A stretch of 51,171 nucleotides of DNA from Blattamonas nauphoetae. Lineage: Eukaryota; Preaxostyla; Oxymonadida. The notes below the pieces were generated by a model. That model was given only the letters and a program-made list of their open reading frames with translations, had not been told where the DNA came from and searched no databases. Every line of letters starts with the position of its first letter. Within the stretch, counting starts at the first letter, position 1. Made by a program: the position numbers and the translations under genes. The DNA lies in NCBI GenBank assembly GCA_033064195.1, contig JARBJD010000440.1, positions 1 to 51,171 on the forward strand, given 5' to 3'. Shown here piece after piece: positions 1 to 9,388 of the stretch.

Positions 1-37
1 GGCTCGAACAGATGTGTCTCTGTTCATTTTATTCGCA

Positions 38-790
38 TCAGAATGTGTGATGTAATAAAGTGTTCCATCTGCTTTGATTTTTCAATATTGAGTTCTCAGC
101 TTTGATCTGTTCATCTTCTGAATCGTTTCTCTGTTGATGATCAAACAATCCTTTCATTTGTGCCAACTTATTGAGCACTTGCTGTGTCGTCGGTTCGTAG
201 TGTCTGATCTCTCTCACAGGGTGTTTGGACGCAGTTGTTCTGATTGACATTGGTGGATTGGGAATAATGACATCATCCTCCTCCTCTTCAAATCTCCTCT
301 CCTTCATTGGATATTCATATTCAAAACCCATTGATTTCAAGTTTCTCATCTGTCCAGGAAGAACTAAGTCTTCAGGTGATTGAATTGCTATTGGTCTTTG
401 CACTGGAATTGGTATTGGTCTTGCCTCTGCAGGCCTTCGAATCCGTGGTGAAGAATTCACTCCCTGATTCACCTCGTGATGATAAAATTGATATGCTTCG
501 AATGCAAGTTTAGCAGTGCTATCCCGAATACGAACTCCTAGGAAGTTGCTTACAAATTGTTGAACTACTCTTCTTCCATCAGGTAGTGATAATTCAGGAG
601 AGAGACCTCCATTTAACCAATCCTCGAAGTATGTTTCATCATTCCCAATGTATTCACCCCGTCTATCAGAGACATCATATACTGGTAAAACGTTAGTTAA
701 AGTCCATTTCTTTTCGACTATTTCGTTTTTGGAATGCTGTGTGCACCGAAGAAGTCTATTCACTAAAGTATTAATCTGTCGTGTGTTCAT
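38..790 (-). CDS. Polinton-associated protein of unknown function (250 aa)
   Basis: This ORF starts at ATG 788-790 and lies only 23 bp downstream of the polymerase stop codon in the direction of transcription. It is preceded by the same AT-rich box as the other genes of the element. The N-terminal half (to about residue 110) looks globular and has the segment DVSDRRGEYIGNDETYFEDW. The middle (about 115-150) is rich in Pro, Arg and Ile (RPIPIPVQRPIAIQ), and an acidic run FEEEEDDVIIPNPP follows. The C-terminal third is charged and polar. No signal peptide, membrane segment or zinc motif is seen. I do not recognise the family. Its place in the element and compact spacing suggest it belongs to the element's own gene set and not to the host. 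Confidence 0.6.
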   Translation of the reverse strand: MNTRQINTLVNRLLRCTQHSKNEIVEKKWTLTNVLPVYDVSDRRGEYIGNDETYFEDWLNGGLSPELSLPDGRRVVQQFVSNFLGVRIRDSTAKLAFEAYQFYHHEVNQGVNSSPRIRRPAEARPIPIPVQRPIAIQSPEDLVLPGQMRNLKSMGFEYEYPMKERRFEEEEDDVIIPNPPMSIRTTASKHPVREIRHYEPTTQQVLNKLAQMKGLFDHQQRNDSEDEQIKAENSILKNQSRWNTLLHHTF

Positions 791-812
791 TTATACAAAA
801 ATAAAGTTTGTG
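791..812 (-). promoter_or_regulatory. AT-rich box before the 38-790 gene
   Basis: On the plus strand the bases next to the ATG read TTATACAAAAATAAAG, a shorter variant of the box found before the three other genes of the element. It also covers the gap to the polymerase stop. Confidence 0.4.
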
Positions 813-813
813 T

Positions 814-3800
814 TTATTCAATAATATAATCAGTAGCTTTCAGTCCATGAATGAATGGAGGACACGATTCATTTTCAAGTACGATTGCCTTCAGATGGAT
901 TCCACTGAGACTGAGTTTCTGTTGTTGTATTTTCGCAATCTCAAATCCATTGGTGTCCTCTTCACTCACGACTCTTCTCGTCTGGAACGCATCATTCTGA
1001 TGCTTGAACCGTTTTACGGTGAAGTTCAGTGTTGTAGTCACAGTTTTCTCTCCATTAAGACATTTCACATAATCGTCACTTGTGATATTTGTTTTCTTTA
1101 GAGACACTCCTATGATCTTACATTTCTCATCGAGAGAGTAACACTTTGGTGCAAGACAGATCATCTGTTCACCTTCCTTTTCAATTGCTAATCCCAACAA
1201 CTTCTTCTCATCATCAACTCCTTTTTCAGGATTGGGAAACCATTCGTATTTGTGGGCATCATAGAATTCTTTGTCAGCAATCACGTGTTCAAATTGTTGA
1301 TGAATTCCAGCATTCGGATCTCCACTAATCGCCCAATAAGCAGAATCAGTGTCTCCCTCACAGAAGTGAATCTTGTTCATATCTAGACACTTGTACATGA
1401 AATTGTAGATGAAATTCAGATACCAGAACTTCGCATTGTCGAGTGTGAATACTGCTTCTTGCAGACATGTCTTGCATGATGCTTTCTCTCGATCTTCGAT
1501 CACAATGTAGTTGTCCTCATTGATCTCTCTAGTTGCCACAAATCCTTTCATCATCTGTTTCAAGTATGTTCTCTTCTCAATGCAGATTGTGATTGAGTTG
1601 TATTTCTCAGTGTTCATTCCATCATATCCGTAACTTCCATTCAAGTTCGTCTTACAGAATTGTTCTTTTCCCTTGTTTCCAACCTTCATTGCTTCAATTC
1701 GATCATTCATGAATGAGGTCACGAATGGTTCAAATCCAGCATGTCTCGAGAATACCATCACACTCTTTACATCATCAATAATGAAGTGGCAATAGTCGAT
1801 GAGGAACCAAAGATAGTATGTCGAAAAGAACATATACTGATCGTGCGTGCTCAAGAGTTGAGTTAGTTTTCTTTGTTTGTCATCAGTCTTCAATCCATGT
1901 TTCTTCATCAACGAATAGGTCTTCTCTCCAATGGTCTCTTCTGTTGTATTGACCACTATGTTCCTGAAGATTGGTGGGAAGTTTATGAAATCATTCATGT
2001 ACTTCTCGTCGATGTGTCCTTTCAGTTCTGCAACGAATAATGTCTTCTGATTCTTGTCCTCGATGATCTTTCGACATTCTTTATCTCCTGTTGCGGTGAA
2101 TAAGCATCGTCCTGGCATGTACATTCTGTGTTTAGTGTACGGATTGTTCTTGTTCTTGATTGATGAGAAAGCACTTGGGTAGAGAGAGTTGAAATCAACA
2201 CCACAGACATGAGTCATTTTATGTTCTGTATCTTTGGAGACAACTTTTCCATCTTCATATTTGAAGTGATTGATTGGGGTCACATCTTTGATGTTCTGTC
2301 GATGTTGAACATTCGATAATCCACCAGTCACTGCTGCTCTCAGTTTGTGATATGTTTGCTCATGTGTCAGAGTCATTGGTAGTGATTTCCAGATGCAATA
2401 CTTCTTCAGTTGAATTCTCAGTCTTGTGAGATGTTCATCTTTGTCTGACTTGTAGGTGTTGCAGTAATCACAGCAGATCTTCACGTTCTCTTTTGAATGC
2501 CCTTTTGAATTGTCGATTCTGTCTAACGTTGGTCGAACAGCTTGTGAGAAGTGACTCTTGCAGATATAGCACACTCTCTTGCACTGTTGAACAAACCAGT
2601 CATAGTCTGATTCAGTGACGTTTTTATCAGTATTGCGATGAGCTTTCTGGTCTTGATAAATGTACGATGCAACCTTGTATTTCCAATATTGTTTTGTGAT
2701 TTTGATGGGACCAGATTCGTCACATTCGTTGTAGTCAGCATCAATATCAAAGTCCTTGTAGGCACACGCATACTTGATTGCTGAAGCATTGGCTGACAGT
2801 GAGAGATTGTGCAACATATCCACTTTGTATTGGAAGTTCAGATCAATCAGATTATCCAACGGAGCAATCATACATTCGACATCTCTGATGTTGTAGAATT
2901 TCAGATAGTCCCATCTGTTTTTGAATCCTTGCTTCTTCCAATCATCAAGGTACATTTGATAGTCACTGTCGGACATTTCACTGTTGTTCAGACTGGAATA
3001 GAATTCATATTTGGAGAATGGTTCGTGTTTGCTCAGCACTGTGTCGTAGTCTGATGAATCAAATGACTCGTAAGCGAAGAATGATTTCTGAAGTGTTGTG
3101 TTTCCTCCAAAAGCCTTCACTGCACTATCCAAAGTCATTGGTCCTGTGTATGACATCATGTCAATGAATCGAAGTACCTGTTGTGTCTTCTCGTGTCTGA
3201 TTAAGACTTGTTTGTACTTGGTTGTTGATCCAAGAAAGCTCACCACTTTCCAATCCTTGTCAACGAGATCACGAAAGATGAGATTGATGTCGAATCTAGA
3301 ACTGTTGAATCCAATCACACTGACTTCATTTTGTGAGGGGATTTCAGGGTCTTCGTAGTAGTTATCTTCTCGAACTGTCTCGGCATATTTGAAGAGTTGT
3401 CTGATCCATTGCTTCACAAAGTCCTTTCCATCTCGAAGATCAAAGTAGATTGACTTCACTCCTGATTTTGTTTTGATTGCTGATGCAACAGAGAGAGGCT
3501 TCAAGTGTGAGATCAACTGAGTATTGTCATCAGAGAATAGATTGTCAAGAATGAGATCTTCCATCGTTTCGAAATCGTATGTGATGTAGAACTGTGTTGG
3601 TTTGAATTCGTCTTGTCTCTTGTGTGCCATCAGAAACTCAAACGTTCTGTTGTTGAGAATGTGTGGAACATATGGTCTTGGTGTCTTGTCAAGAGTGATC
3701 TTCTTCACATGTTTTCCATCAAGTTCTTTGCACTCTTTGAGATGCTTCTCGTAGTATGTCTTGAAGTGAGAATCCTTGACTTGGAATCCTCTTGACTGAC

Positions 3801-5205
3801 AATAAGGACAGAGTTTGTATCCAGTGATTTTCTCAGGATCCACAATGAACATCACATGAACGAGAGTTGCTGTCAGTGGAAACATCAGAAGTGGGAGAAC
3901 TCTTGCATCATCATTTTCGTTGACATACGATTGACTTAGGAAATATCGCTTCTTGTCTTCATCGAACTCATAAATGTGAACAGTGATGTTGAATACATGC
4001 ATCGCTTTCTCAATGTCACATGCAATATCAAATCCAGGATATTTTCGCAAATGTTCAGTTAATTGATGTGGTCGAAGGTGTGTGAGATTCTCAAATACTG
4101 CAAACAATCGTTTTGCTTCAACGTTTCTCATGTTGATTGATATCTTCTTCCCTGGAACTTCTGGAAGTGTGAGGAACGACAATGATTGAAAGAAACAAAT
4201 GTTGAACTCAGAATCGATGTACCGAACATTTCTCGTTTTGATGTGTTCAGTGAGAATTGCATTCGCTTTTCCTGCAACTGGGAATCGATAGACTGCAACT
4301 AGAATTGAGTGGAATGCAATGTACATTGTCTTCGTATCCATCAGTGTTCTCTCCTGAGATTCTTTGATCAGATTGATCGCATATTTTGAATACTCATTGA
4401 TGTCTCCAGTACTTCGGATCACTGTCGGAAAACTCTTTGACGTGTTCTCCAATTCTGGTCTGAAGTCTTTGCAAGTTGTCTCATCTTTGTCTTTTCTCTC
4501 AATAATCTTTCCAAAGTCAATACTAATCTTGAATGGATGATCTTTCTCTTTGTCGAACACTGCTTTGATGAAGGTTGTGATTTCTTCAACATTCTTCAGA
4601 TGATTGTGGAAGTACAGTTGATATGGTTTTCCATTATCTTCAACCTTCTCGACCTCATTCTTTTTGAACTTCCTTCGTGCATTCATGAGACAAGAATTGA
4701 ATGCTACTTTGTCACGCGGTTCAGCAAGTAATATGCATTCTTCAAATCCATCAAATGTCTGTACTTCTCTTTTTTCCATTTGTTCATTTTTCTTCTGAAT
4801 GATCAACAGATTCTTCATCCAATGATCCATCAGCTTCTCTTCGATTGATTTCAGTTTCCACGTCATTCTGAACACTTGCTTTTTCAGTTCATCTTTGTTC
4901 ACTCTTGGATTTGCTTTCATGATTTCCACGATCATTCGGTGAGCAAGTCGATCTTCTGACGCCATCTGTTGTCGAAGTTTAACTTGTTCAATAAAATCTG
5001 GAATGAGATTGAGATCGAGATTCTTTGTTGGATGTGGAAACTCGAGATCTGTGTGTTGAAGCATATTCAGAAGAAATGAACGATGATGTTGATAATTTTT
5101 GCTGTCTGGAATATACGTTCGACCATCACTAAATTGAAATTGTGCATTCGGAAAGAGATCTCGAATTTCTTGAATTCTTTCCTTGACTGGTTGTAGCAGT
5201 GCCAT
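814..5205 (-). CDS. Protein-primed family B DNA polymerase of a Polinton/Maverick-like element (1,463 aa)
   Basis: The order of motifs identifies a pPolB. Exo I is YDFETM (about residue 540), Exo II NSSRFDINL (about 635) and Exo III YNIRDVEC (about 772). The polymerase motifs are DFNSLYPSAF (motif A, about 1003), KTNLNGSYGY (motif B, about 1183) and DTDSAYW (motif C, about 1284). The catalytic acidic residues of both the proofreading and polymerase sites are present. A putative zinc-binding cluster, CPYC followed by spaced His and HLKEC, lies at about 461-487. An HNH-like module lies between the exonuclease and motif A at about 876-925 (CYICK, TLDRIDNSKGH, CCDYCN). The N-terminal 460 residues hold DSEFNICFFQSLSFL and TLVHVMFIVD, reminiscent of an OTU-like peptidase fold; that part is inference. 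By family analogy the enzyme copies a linear element with terminal protein-primed initiation. The start is the ATG at 5203-5205. Confidence 0.88.
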   Translation of the reverse strand: MALLQPVKERIQEIRDLFPNAQFQFSDGRTYIPDSKNYQHHRSFLLNMLQHTDLEFPHPTKNLDLNLIPDFIEQVKLRQQMASEDRLAHRMIVEIMKANPRVNKDELKKQVFRMTWKLKSIEEKLMDHWMKNLLIIQKKNEQMEKREVQTFDGFEECILLAEPRDKVAFNSCLMNARRKFKKNEVEKVEDNGKPYQLYFHNHLKNVEEITTFIKAVFDKEKDHPFKISIDFGKIIERKDKDETTCKDFRPELENTSKSFPTVIRSTGDINEYSKYAINLIKESQERTLMDTKTMYIAFHSILVAVYRFPVAGKANAILTEHIKTRNVRYIDSEFNICFFQSLSFLTLPEVPGKKISINMRNVEAKRLFAVFENLTHLRPHQLTEHLRKYPGFDIACDIEKAMHVFNITVHIYEFDEDKKRYFLSQSYVNENDDARVLPLLMFPLTATLVHVMFIVDPEKITGYKLCPYCQSRGFQVKDSHFKTYYEKHLKECKELDGKHVKKITLDKTPRPYVPHILNNRTFEFLMAHKRQDEFKPTQFYITYDFETMEDLILDNLFSDDNTQLISHLKPLSVASAIKTKSGVKSIYFDLRDGKDFVKQWIRQLFKYAETVREDNYYEDPEIPSQNEVSVIGFNSSRFDINLIFRDLVDKDWKVVSFLGSTTKYKQVLIRHEKTQQVLRFIDMMSYTGPMTLDSAVKAFGGNTTLQKSFFAYESFDSSDYDTVLSKHEPFSKYEFYSSLNNSEMSDSDYQMYLDDWKKQGFKNRWDYLKFYNIRDVECMIAPLDNLIDLNFQYKVDMLHNLSLSANASAIKYACAYKDFDIDADYNECDESGPIKITKQYWKYKVASYIYQDQKAHRNTDKNVTESDYDWFVQQCKRVCYICKSHFSQAVRPTLDRIDNSKGHSKENVKICCDYCNTYKSDKDEHLTRLRIQLKKYCIWKSLPMTLTHEQTYHKLRAAVTGGLSNVQHRQNIKDVTPINHFKYEDGKVVSKDTEHKMTHVCGVDFNSLYPSAFSSIKNKNNPYTKHRMYMPGRCLFTATGDKECRKIIEDKNQKTLFVAELKGHIDEKYMNDFINFPPIFRNIVVNTTEETIGEKTYSLMKKHGLKTDDKQRKLTQLLSTHDQYMFFSTYYLWFLIDYCHFIIDDVKSVMVFSRHAGFEPFVTSFMNDRIEAMKVGNKGKEQFCKTNLNGSYGYDGMNTEKYNSITICIEKRTYLKQMMKGFVATREINEDNYIVIEDREKASCKTCLQEAVFTLDNAKFWYLNFIYNFMYKCLDMNKIHFCEGDTDSAYWAISGDPNAGIHQQFEHVIADKEFYDAHKYEWFPNPEKGVDDEKKLLGLAIEKEGEQMICLAPKCYSLDEKCKIIGVSLKKTNITSDDYVKCLNGEKTVTTTLNFTVKRFKHQNDAFQTRRVVSEEDTNGFEIAKIQQQKLSLSGIHLKAIVLENESCPPFIHGLKATDYIIE

Positions 5206-5236
5206 TTACTACAAATTAAAAAATCCGAAAATAAAA
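5206..5236 (-). promoter_or_regulatory. AT-rich box before the DNA polymerase gene
   Basis: On the plus strand TTACTACAAATTAAAAAAT abuts the start codon and is followed by AAAATAAAAAAAG. It matches the boxes at 5639 and 7942 nearly base for base, so it probably acts as a shared promoter or initiator. Confidence 0.5.
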
Positions 5237-5248
5237 AAAGTTGAGCGT

Positions 5249-5638
5249 TTATTTCTGTTTTCTCTGATGGGGCTTTTTCGGTGCCTTTAACCAGGAATCA
5301 AGTCTAATTCTGAACACTTCACTTCCGCCAATCTCTCGATATGTGAATGGAACCAAAACTTTGGTGTACTCACCGACGAGCTCACAATTGTATTTCTTCA
5401 ATTCATTTTCGACGAATGATTGAGTATAGTGTCGACGTTTCGCAATGTGAGGTCTGTTTCCTTGATTCCACAACTTTGGTTTTATTCTCCATTCAACACC
5501 TTCATGAACATACGTCACCGGCACATTATTTCTGACATACTCAGAGACCAGCGTACAGTTCTCTTCTCTCATTGATTCAATTAATGCTTGTTCTGAACAT
5601 ACTCGACGTCTTTCCTTGTACATTTCAGTTGGATTCAT
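5249..5638 (-). CDS. Small Polinton-associated protein with ENC-EL repeat modules (129 aa)
   Basis: A short basic protein starting at ATG 5636-5638, 43 bp upstream of the polymerase start. It contains two copies of a module of about 45-50 residues. Each begins with a helical segment ending in a motif such as REENCTLVSEYV or KKYNCELVGEYT, continues with a beta-like PVTYVHEG or PFTYREIG segment, and ends with a Trp and a Gly/Pro-Arg-Pro-His motif (NRPHIAKRR, KKPHQRKQK). The same modules occur in the 197-aa protein at 7348-7941, so the two are paralogues. The layout recalls the short repeated treble-clef-like modules of large DNA virus proteins that end in a paired-cysteine motif, but no cysteine pairs are present here. 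A nucleic-acid-binding role would fit the basic charge, but this is inference. Confidence 0.55.
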   Translation of the reverse strand: MNPTEMYKERRRVCSEQALIESMREENCTLVSEYVRNNVPVTYVHEGVEWRIKPKLWNQGNRPHIAKRRHYTQSFVENELKKYNCELVGEYTKVLVPFTYREIGGSEVFRIRLDSWLKAPKKPHQRKQK

Positions 5639-5669
5639 TTAATACAAATTAAAAAATTCAAAAATAAAT
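5639..5669 (-). promoter_or_regulatory. AT-rich box before the 129-aa gene
   Basis: On the plus strand TTAATACAAATTAAAAAATT abuts the start codon, followed by CAAAAATAAA. Same motif and same distance to ATG as in the polymerase gene. Confidence 0.5.
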
Positions 5670-7347
5670 TTTCATTCGTTGTTTTCTCAGTTTTGATTTT
5701 GAGTCTCAGATCGAGGATCAATGGGTTCGATCACTCATTTCTCACAAGTGATAGTTTCGTTCTGATTCTTCGCGTTTCGGAATCTCCTGAAGTTGGAGAT
5801 CATCATGGTATGCTTCGTTTTCTCAATTTTCCGAACTTTTGCAGAGATATTTGAGGTTTCACAACCGGGTCCAGATCTCGGTAAAAGTATGCATTCTTCA
5901 CCATATCGACATCATTTTTATCTTGTTTCAGCTCTGTTTTCACTAGTTTCAACCGAATTGTCACTTCATTTTCACTCGATATGTTTTCATTTTCATGACC
6001 ACTTCCGTCTTCGTTTTCTCGTTGATTACTGTTTTTAACCACTTCATTCATGTTTCTTTCTCTTAATCTTGTTTTCAAATTCAACACACTAATTTCCGTT
6101 TACTGAGTTTTCCGGACTTTTGCAGAGATCTCACTTTCAACGGCTCACTTCATATCTCGGAATTTTTCCGTAATCTTCATCATTTCACATACTTTTTTGA
6201 ATCATTTTTGTTGTTTTTAAGAGAGAAAAACCGGAACACAGACCTAATTTTCACTATTGGTGTCACATTTCACGTCATTTTCACGTTCGTCAATTTCCCT
6301 CTCAGTTTCATACTTGCCCGTTTCATTGTTGCTTGTTTCGCTTTCTTTTACTCTGTTTTTGTGAAAAAGTTGATGAAAATTGTACTAAAATGATGTGCTA
6401 GTGAAGTGAGAACGGCCCACAAAATGGAAGTGATATGAGCAAAATGAAGAGGAATGGTGAAGAGATCATATGTGAAATGGGGAGAGAAAGTGATGAAATG
6501 AAAGGGACTACAGTCGGTTTTGAAGTGACAAAAACGGTCAAAAGTTGAGAAGTGAAAACATGAAAAAGTGACTTTATGGGAGAACTATCCGACAAAATTT
6601 CCTCAAAATTTGAGCACACCTTTCTCATACCGCGAGAAAGAAGGATTTGCAGTGAAAATCGGATCAAAAAATCTATAGTGTCAAAATGTTGGTGCAAGTG
6701 TTACGTCAGAGGTGTGATCGAAGAACCAACAAAATGAAACTAAGGAAATGCGCTATACGTCTCGCGTTGACTTATGTTTGTTAAAATGATGCAATAACAG
6801 AGTAAATGAAGTGAAAGTAGTGAAATGTGAAAATTCATGAAAAAGTGTCCGAATGTAGAGGTGTCAAAAGTTTTCAGAGATGAATGACACAAAAAGACGC
6901 CAACTAGCGTTTTCACACCCAAAAACACCGTAAGACGACGAAAAGTGATCAAAAGAATATAGTCCCGAACGTCCATACCTTTTCTGAAAAAATCTCAAAA
7001 AACGCGAAAAAACCTCAATGGGTCGGATCAAATCAAAAATCTCAGAAGTGCTTTTTATCGAAAATCCTACCTTTCAAAATGATTTCCGTCACAATCAAAC
7101 GTGTTTGAACACAATTTGAGCCATAAAGCGGTTCATAGTGGCGAAATCCGAACATCGACTTTTTCGTCACTTTTTCGACCTAAGTTCGGTACACAGTTCG
7201 ACGAATTCTCAACCGATTTTCATCAGGATTGTCTTGATCGAGGACCGACAGTGTCCCCGAGATTTTAGAATTTTTTTCAGAATTTTTCGAAATGGTTATC
7301 ATGTTGGATTTCAGTGATTTGTGGTCAAAAATAGATTTTCAGTATTT
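5639..7347. other. AT-rich stretch inside the Polinton-like element, no gene recognised
   Basis: About 1.7 kb lies between the two small paralogous genes. Open frames here are short (under about 100 codons), low in complexity (rich in Phe, Leu, Ser and Val) and resemble no family I know. There are repeated short A/T-rich words such as gtgaaaa, tttttc and aaaatg. It may hold regulatory DNA or the decayed remains of another gene. Confidence 0.4.
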
Positions 7348-7941
7348 TCATGACCTTTCGTGGTACTTTCTCAAGTGAGGACGGTCTCCAAAATACAACC
7401 AATTGTCCAAGCGAACGTAATACTCATTCTTTGTTCGTAAATCGCGATATTTGAATGGCTCAAGTACCTTTGTGTATGTTCCAATGAGTTCACAATTCTC
7501 TTTTTTCAATTCATTTTCAACAAACGATTGTGTGTATCGTTTTCGTTTGTTCTGATGAGTTCTGAATCCTTTCATCCATTTTGATGGGATCACTATCCAT
7601 TCAATTCCTTCGTGTCGATATGTTACTGGAGTACTTGAATGAGTGTATTCAGAAATGAGTTCACAATTTTCATTTTTCATTGATTCAATAAGCTTCTCTT
7701 TTGTGCAACGATTTGCTGGTCGAAGATATTTCTGACGATTCAGATGTGGTCTGTATCCTTTGACGAAACTATTGACGTACACTTGATAAGTTTCATCTGG
7801 TTTCTCTTCGAGGTAGTATTCGAAAGTACTTCCAGTGAGATAAGTTGTTCCTTGTCGATTGAGAGTTGGAGGTGATTTCATTTTCAAATCTTCTTTGTCC
7901 AAAATTTCCAGTAGTTGTGTTGGTGTCAAGACGCTGCTCAT
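7348..7941 (-). CDS. Polinton-associated protein with ENC-EL repeat modules (197 aa)
   Basis: The start is ATG 7939-7941, directly after the shared AT-rich box. Residues 1-50 form a unique N-terminal part (MSSVLTPTQLLEILDKEDL). Then come a partial module (YLEEKPDETYQVYVNSFVKG with RPHLNRQK) and two full modules of about 45-50 residues each. Their conserved pieces are MKNENCELISEYT / KKENCELIGTYT, TPVTYRHEGIEW / EPFKYRDL, and a Trp before GFRTHQNKRKR / GDRPHLRKYH. It is clearly a paralogue of the 129-aa protein at 5249-5638 (both share YTQSFVENELKK). The basic, repeat-based layout suggests nucleic acid or protein binding; no catalytic residues stand out. Function unknown. Confidence 0.57.
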   Translation of the reverse strand: MSSVLTPTQLLEILDKEDLKMKSPPTLNRQGTTYLTGSTFEYYLEEKPDETYQVYVNSFVKGYRPHLNRQKYLRPANRCTKEKLIESMKNENCELISEYTHSSTPVTYRHEGIEWIVIPSKWMKGFRTHQNKRKRYTQSFVENELKKENCELIGTYTKVLEPFKYRDLRTKNEYYVRLDNWLYFGDRPHLRKYHERS

Positions 7942-7972
7942 TTTATACAAATTAAAAAATTGAATAAAAAAA
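7942..7972 (-). promoter_or_regulatory. AT-rich box before the 197-aa gene
   Basis: On the plus strand TTTATACAAATTAAAAAATT abuts the start codon, followed by GAATAAAAAAAG. This is the fourth member of the set. Confidence 0.5.
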
Positions 7973-8230
7973 GAAATCGACGTTGTTTTCTAAAAGTACT
8001 CAAAATTTGCTTCAAAAAAGACACTTTTCAAGAGGTCAGTTTTTCGCCTTTATTTTTGAATTTACGGCCAAATATTGACGACTCTGAAATGTCAATATTT
8101 TCAGTAGTAAGTGAGATGGAAATTAGAATGAGTCATATTAAAAAAAATCAATTGGCTCTGAGATTCAAAATGATTTCTCGTTCCAATTCTCCTAGGAGTA
8201 TCACCTATGCCAGTTTGGTTCCCATTTCGC
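7973..8230. other. Junction region between Polinton-like element and host gene, no gene seen
   Basis: An AT-rich stretch running from the upstream box of the last element gene to the 3' end of the next minus-strand host gene. It should contain the right end of the element, but I cannot point to a terminal repeat or a target duplication. Confidence 0.35.
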
Positions 8231-9388
8231 TTATACCACTACTTCTGTGATGTTTCTCGGATCAACAACCAGACGGTCGATGGCAGTGAGCATACAATCG
8301 TGGAACCAACCGAATGGCGTGGGAACTGTCGTCGGCTTGGATGCGTGGATCACTCGTTGAACCAGATTCTCTTCCAGAAGGCGAGGAATCAGGTGAGAGA
8401 GAGAGTTTGTGAGATGGAGGATCATTCCCAGATGAGAGGTGTTGGTTGGCGTGGAGTGGCAGGAGGTTCGCTCCAGAAGTGAGCAGAGCTGAGGAATATC
8501 GGAGAATGTGGACTCGACAATCGGATGGAGTGTTTTGTGAGCGAGATGGAGACTGTCGGCAGCACCATCCCACGAATTGTGGAGAACCTTGATCAAGAGG
8601 TCAGTTCGGTCAGCTGGGGGACATTTCACGGTTGTGGTTTGCTGATCAAGCAGATCGAGGCAGGCGATGATGGTTGATATAAGAAAAGGAACAAAGCCAC
8701 AGTCGACCAGAATCTGGACATGATGAGAAGAGACAAAGACAGACTATTTCTGAGATGATGAGTCCGTAGAAATCCGAGCTAATCTTCAGCGAATTGAGGA
8801 GAGATATTCCTTCATGAAGTATTTCTAACATTGTGTTTCCGGTATGAAGTGGTGATTCGTCAGGAACTGTTGGGGAGGGAGTACATAAAGCTGATGTTGA
8901 ATCAGAGGATTCGGTGAAGAGTGATTTGAGTTGCGAAACATGAGCGGCGAGCGTGGAACAGAGCCGTGTGGCGAAAGGGAGAAGCTCCGATGAACTTTCA
9001 GTCGAAGTAGAAGGGACTTTGAGTGCTCGGAGGAAGTCGCGTGTTTCTGAATCAGACTTGGTTCGTTTGGAGAGTGCGGTGAGTGTCACCTTCGACACTT
9101 CGAGATGAGGGGAGAAACACAGCTGGGAAAGAATCTTCAAAAGTTGACTGTTTGACTTCATATTCTCAAAATGATCGAGAAATGCGAGGAATTGAGTTTG
9201 GTGGTGGGCGAGGAAGGTGGAAGATGATCGATTTGTTGAAAACCACAACTCCAGACAATCTCCGATCTGGAATGAGAATAAGGGAAGGATGATTGGAAGC
9301 AAACTCCAGCGAGCAGATCTTCATCCAAATTTGATCCTATCCAGCTGAGAAAGAACGAGGGAATCGAAGAAGCACATATGCGATCCAA
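8231..9388 (-). CDS. Helical-repeat (ARM-like) oxymonad family protein, three exons, 5' end unresolved
   Basis: Two introns can be read on the minus strand: 9267-9304 (38 nt, GTTTGC...TTCCAG) and 8714-8744 (31 nt, GTCTGT...GTCCAG), both phase 0. The exons are up to 9305, then 9266-8745, then 8713-8231 (stop TAA). Joining them gives a continuous protein passing ...SSDFYGLIISEI then ILVDCGFVPFLISTI. The composition is helical and Leu/Ser-rich (for example LLKILSQLCFSPHLEVSKV and HLGMILHLTNSLSHLIPRLL), resembling the large ARM/HEAT-like protein family of oxymonads. The 5' exon has no ATG in the frame used (TTG at 9386-9388), so the real start must lie in a further upstream exon or the copy is truncated. 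Function unknown; a scaffold role is only a guess from the fold. Confidence 0.6.

Larger units (their letters stand above)
1..7990 (-). mobile_element. Polinton/Maverick-like element, right part (left part outside window)
   Basis: A block of four minus-strand genes, AT-rich and with a style unlike the flanking DNA, headed by a protein-primed type B DNA polymerase of the kind carried by Polintons/Mavericks. The parts visible are PolB (814-5205), an unrecognised gene (38-790) and two related small genes (5249-5638 and 7348-7941). Integrase, packaging ATPase, adenovirus-type protease and capsid genes are not seen and would lie to the left if present. The visible reading frames are long and open, so this part looks whole with no obvious breaks, which points to a fairly recent insertion. 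The right end is placed between about 7960 and 8230, where the next host gene ends; no terminal inverted repeat could be assigned because the partner end is missing. Confidence 0.72.

Noticed and set aside
5803-6976. Small ORFs within the AT-rich part of the Polinton-like element
   Set aside because: Low-complexity Phe/Leu/Ser/Val-rich frames on both strands with no motif, no shared upstream box and no clear start context.
1-8230. Terminal inverted repeat and target duplication of the Polinton-like element
   Set aside because: Only one end can be in the window, so inverted repeats cannot be matched; I did not assign an end.
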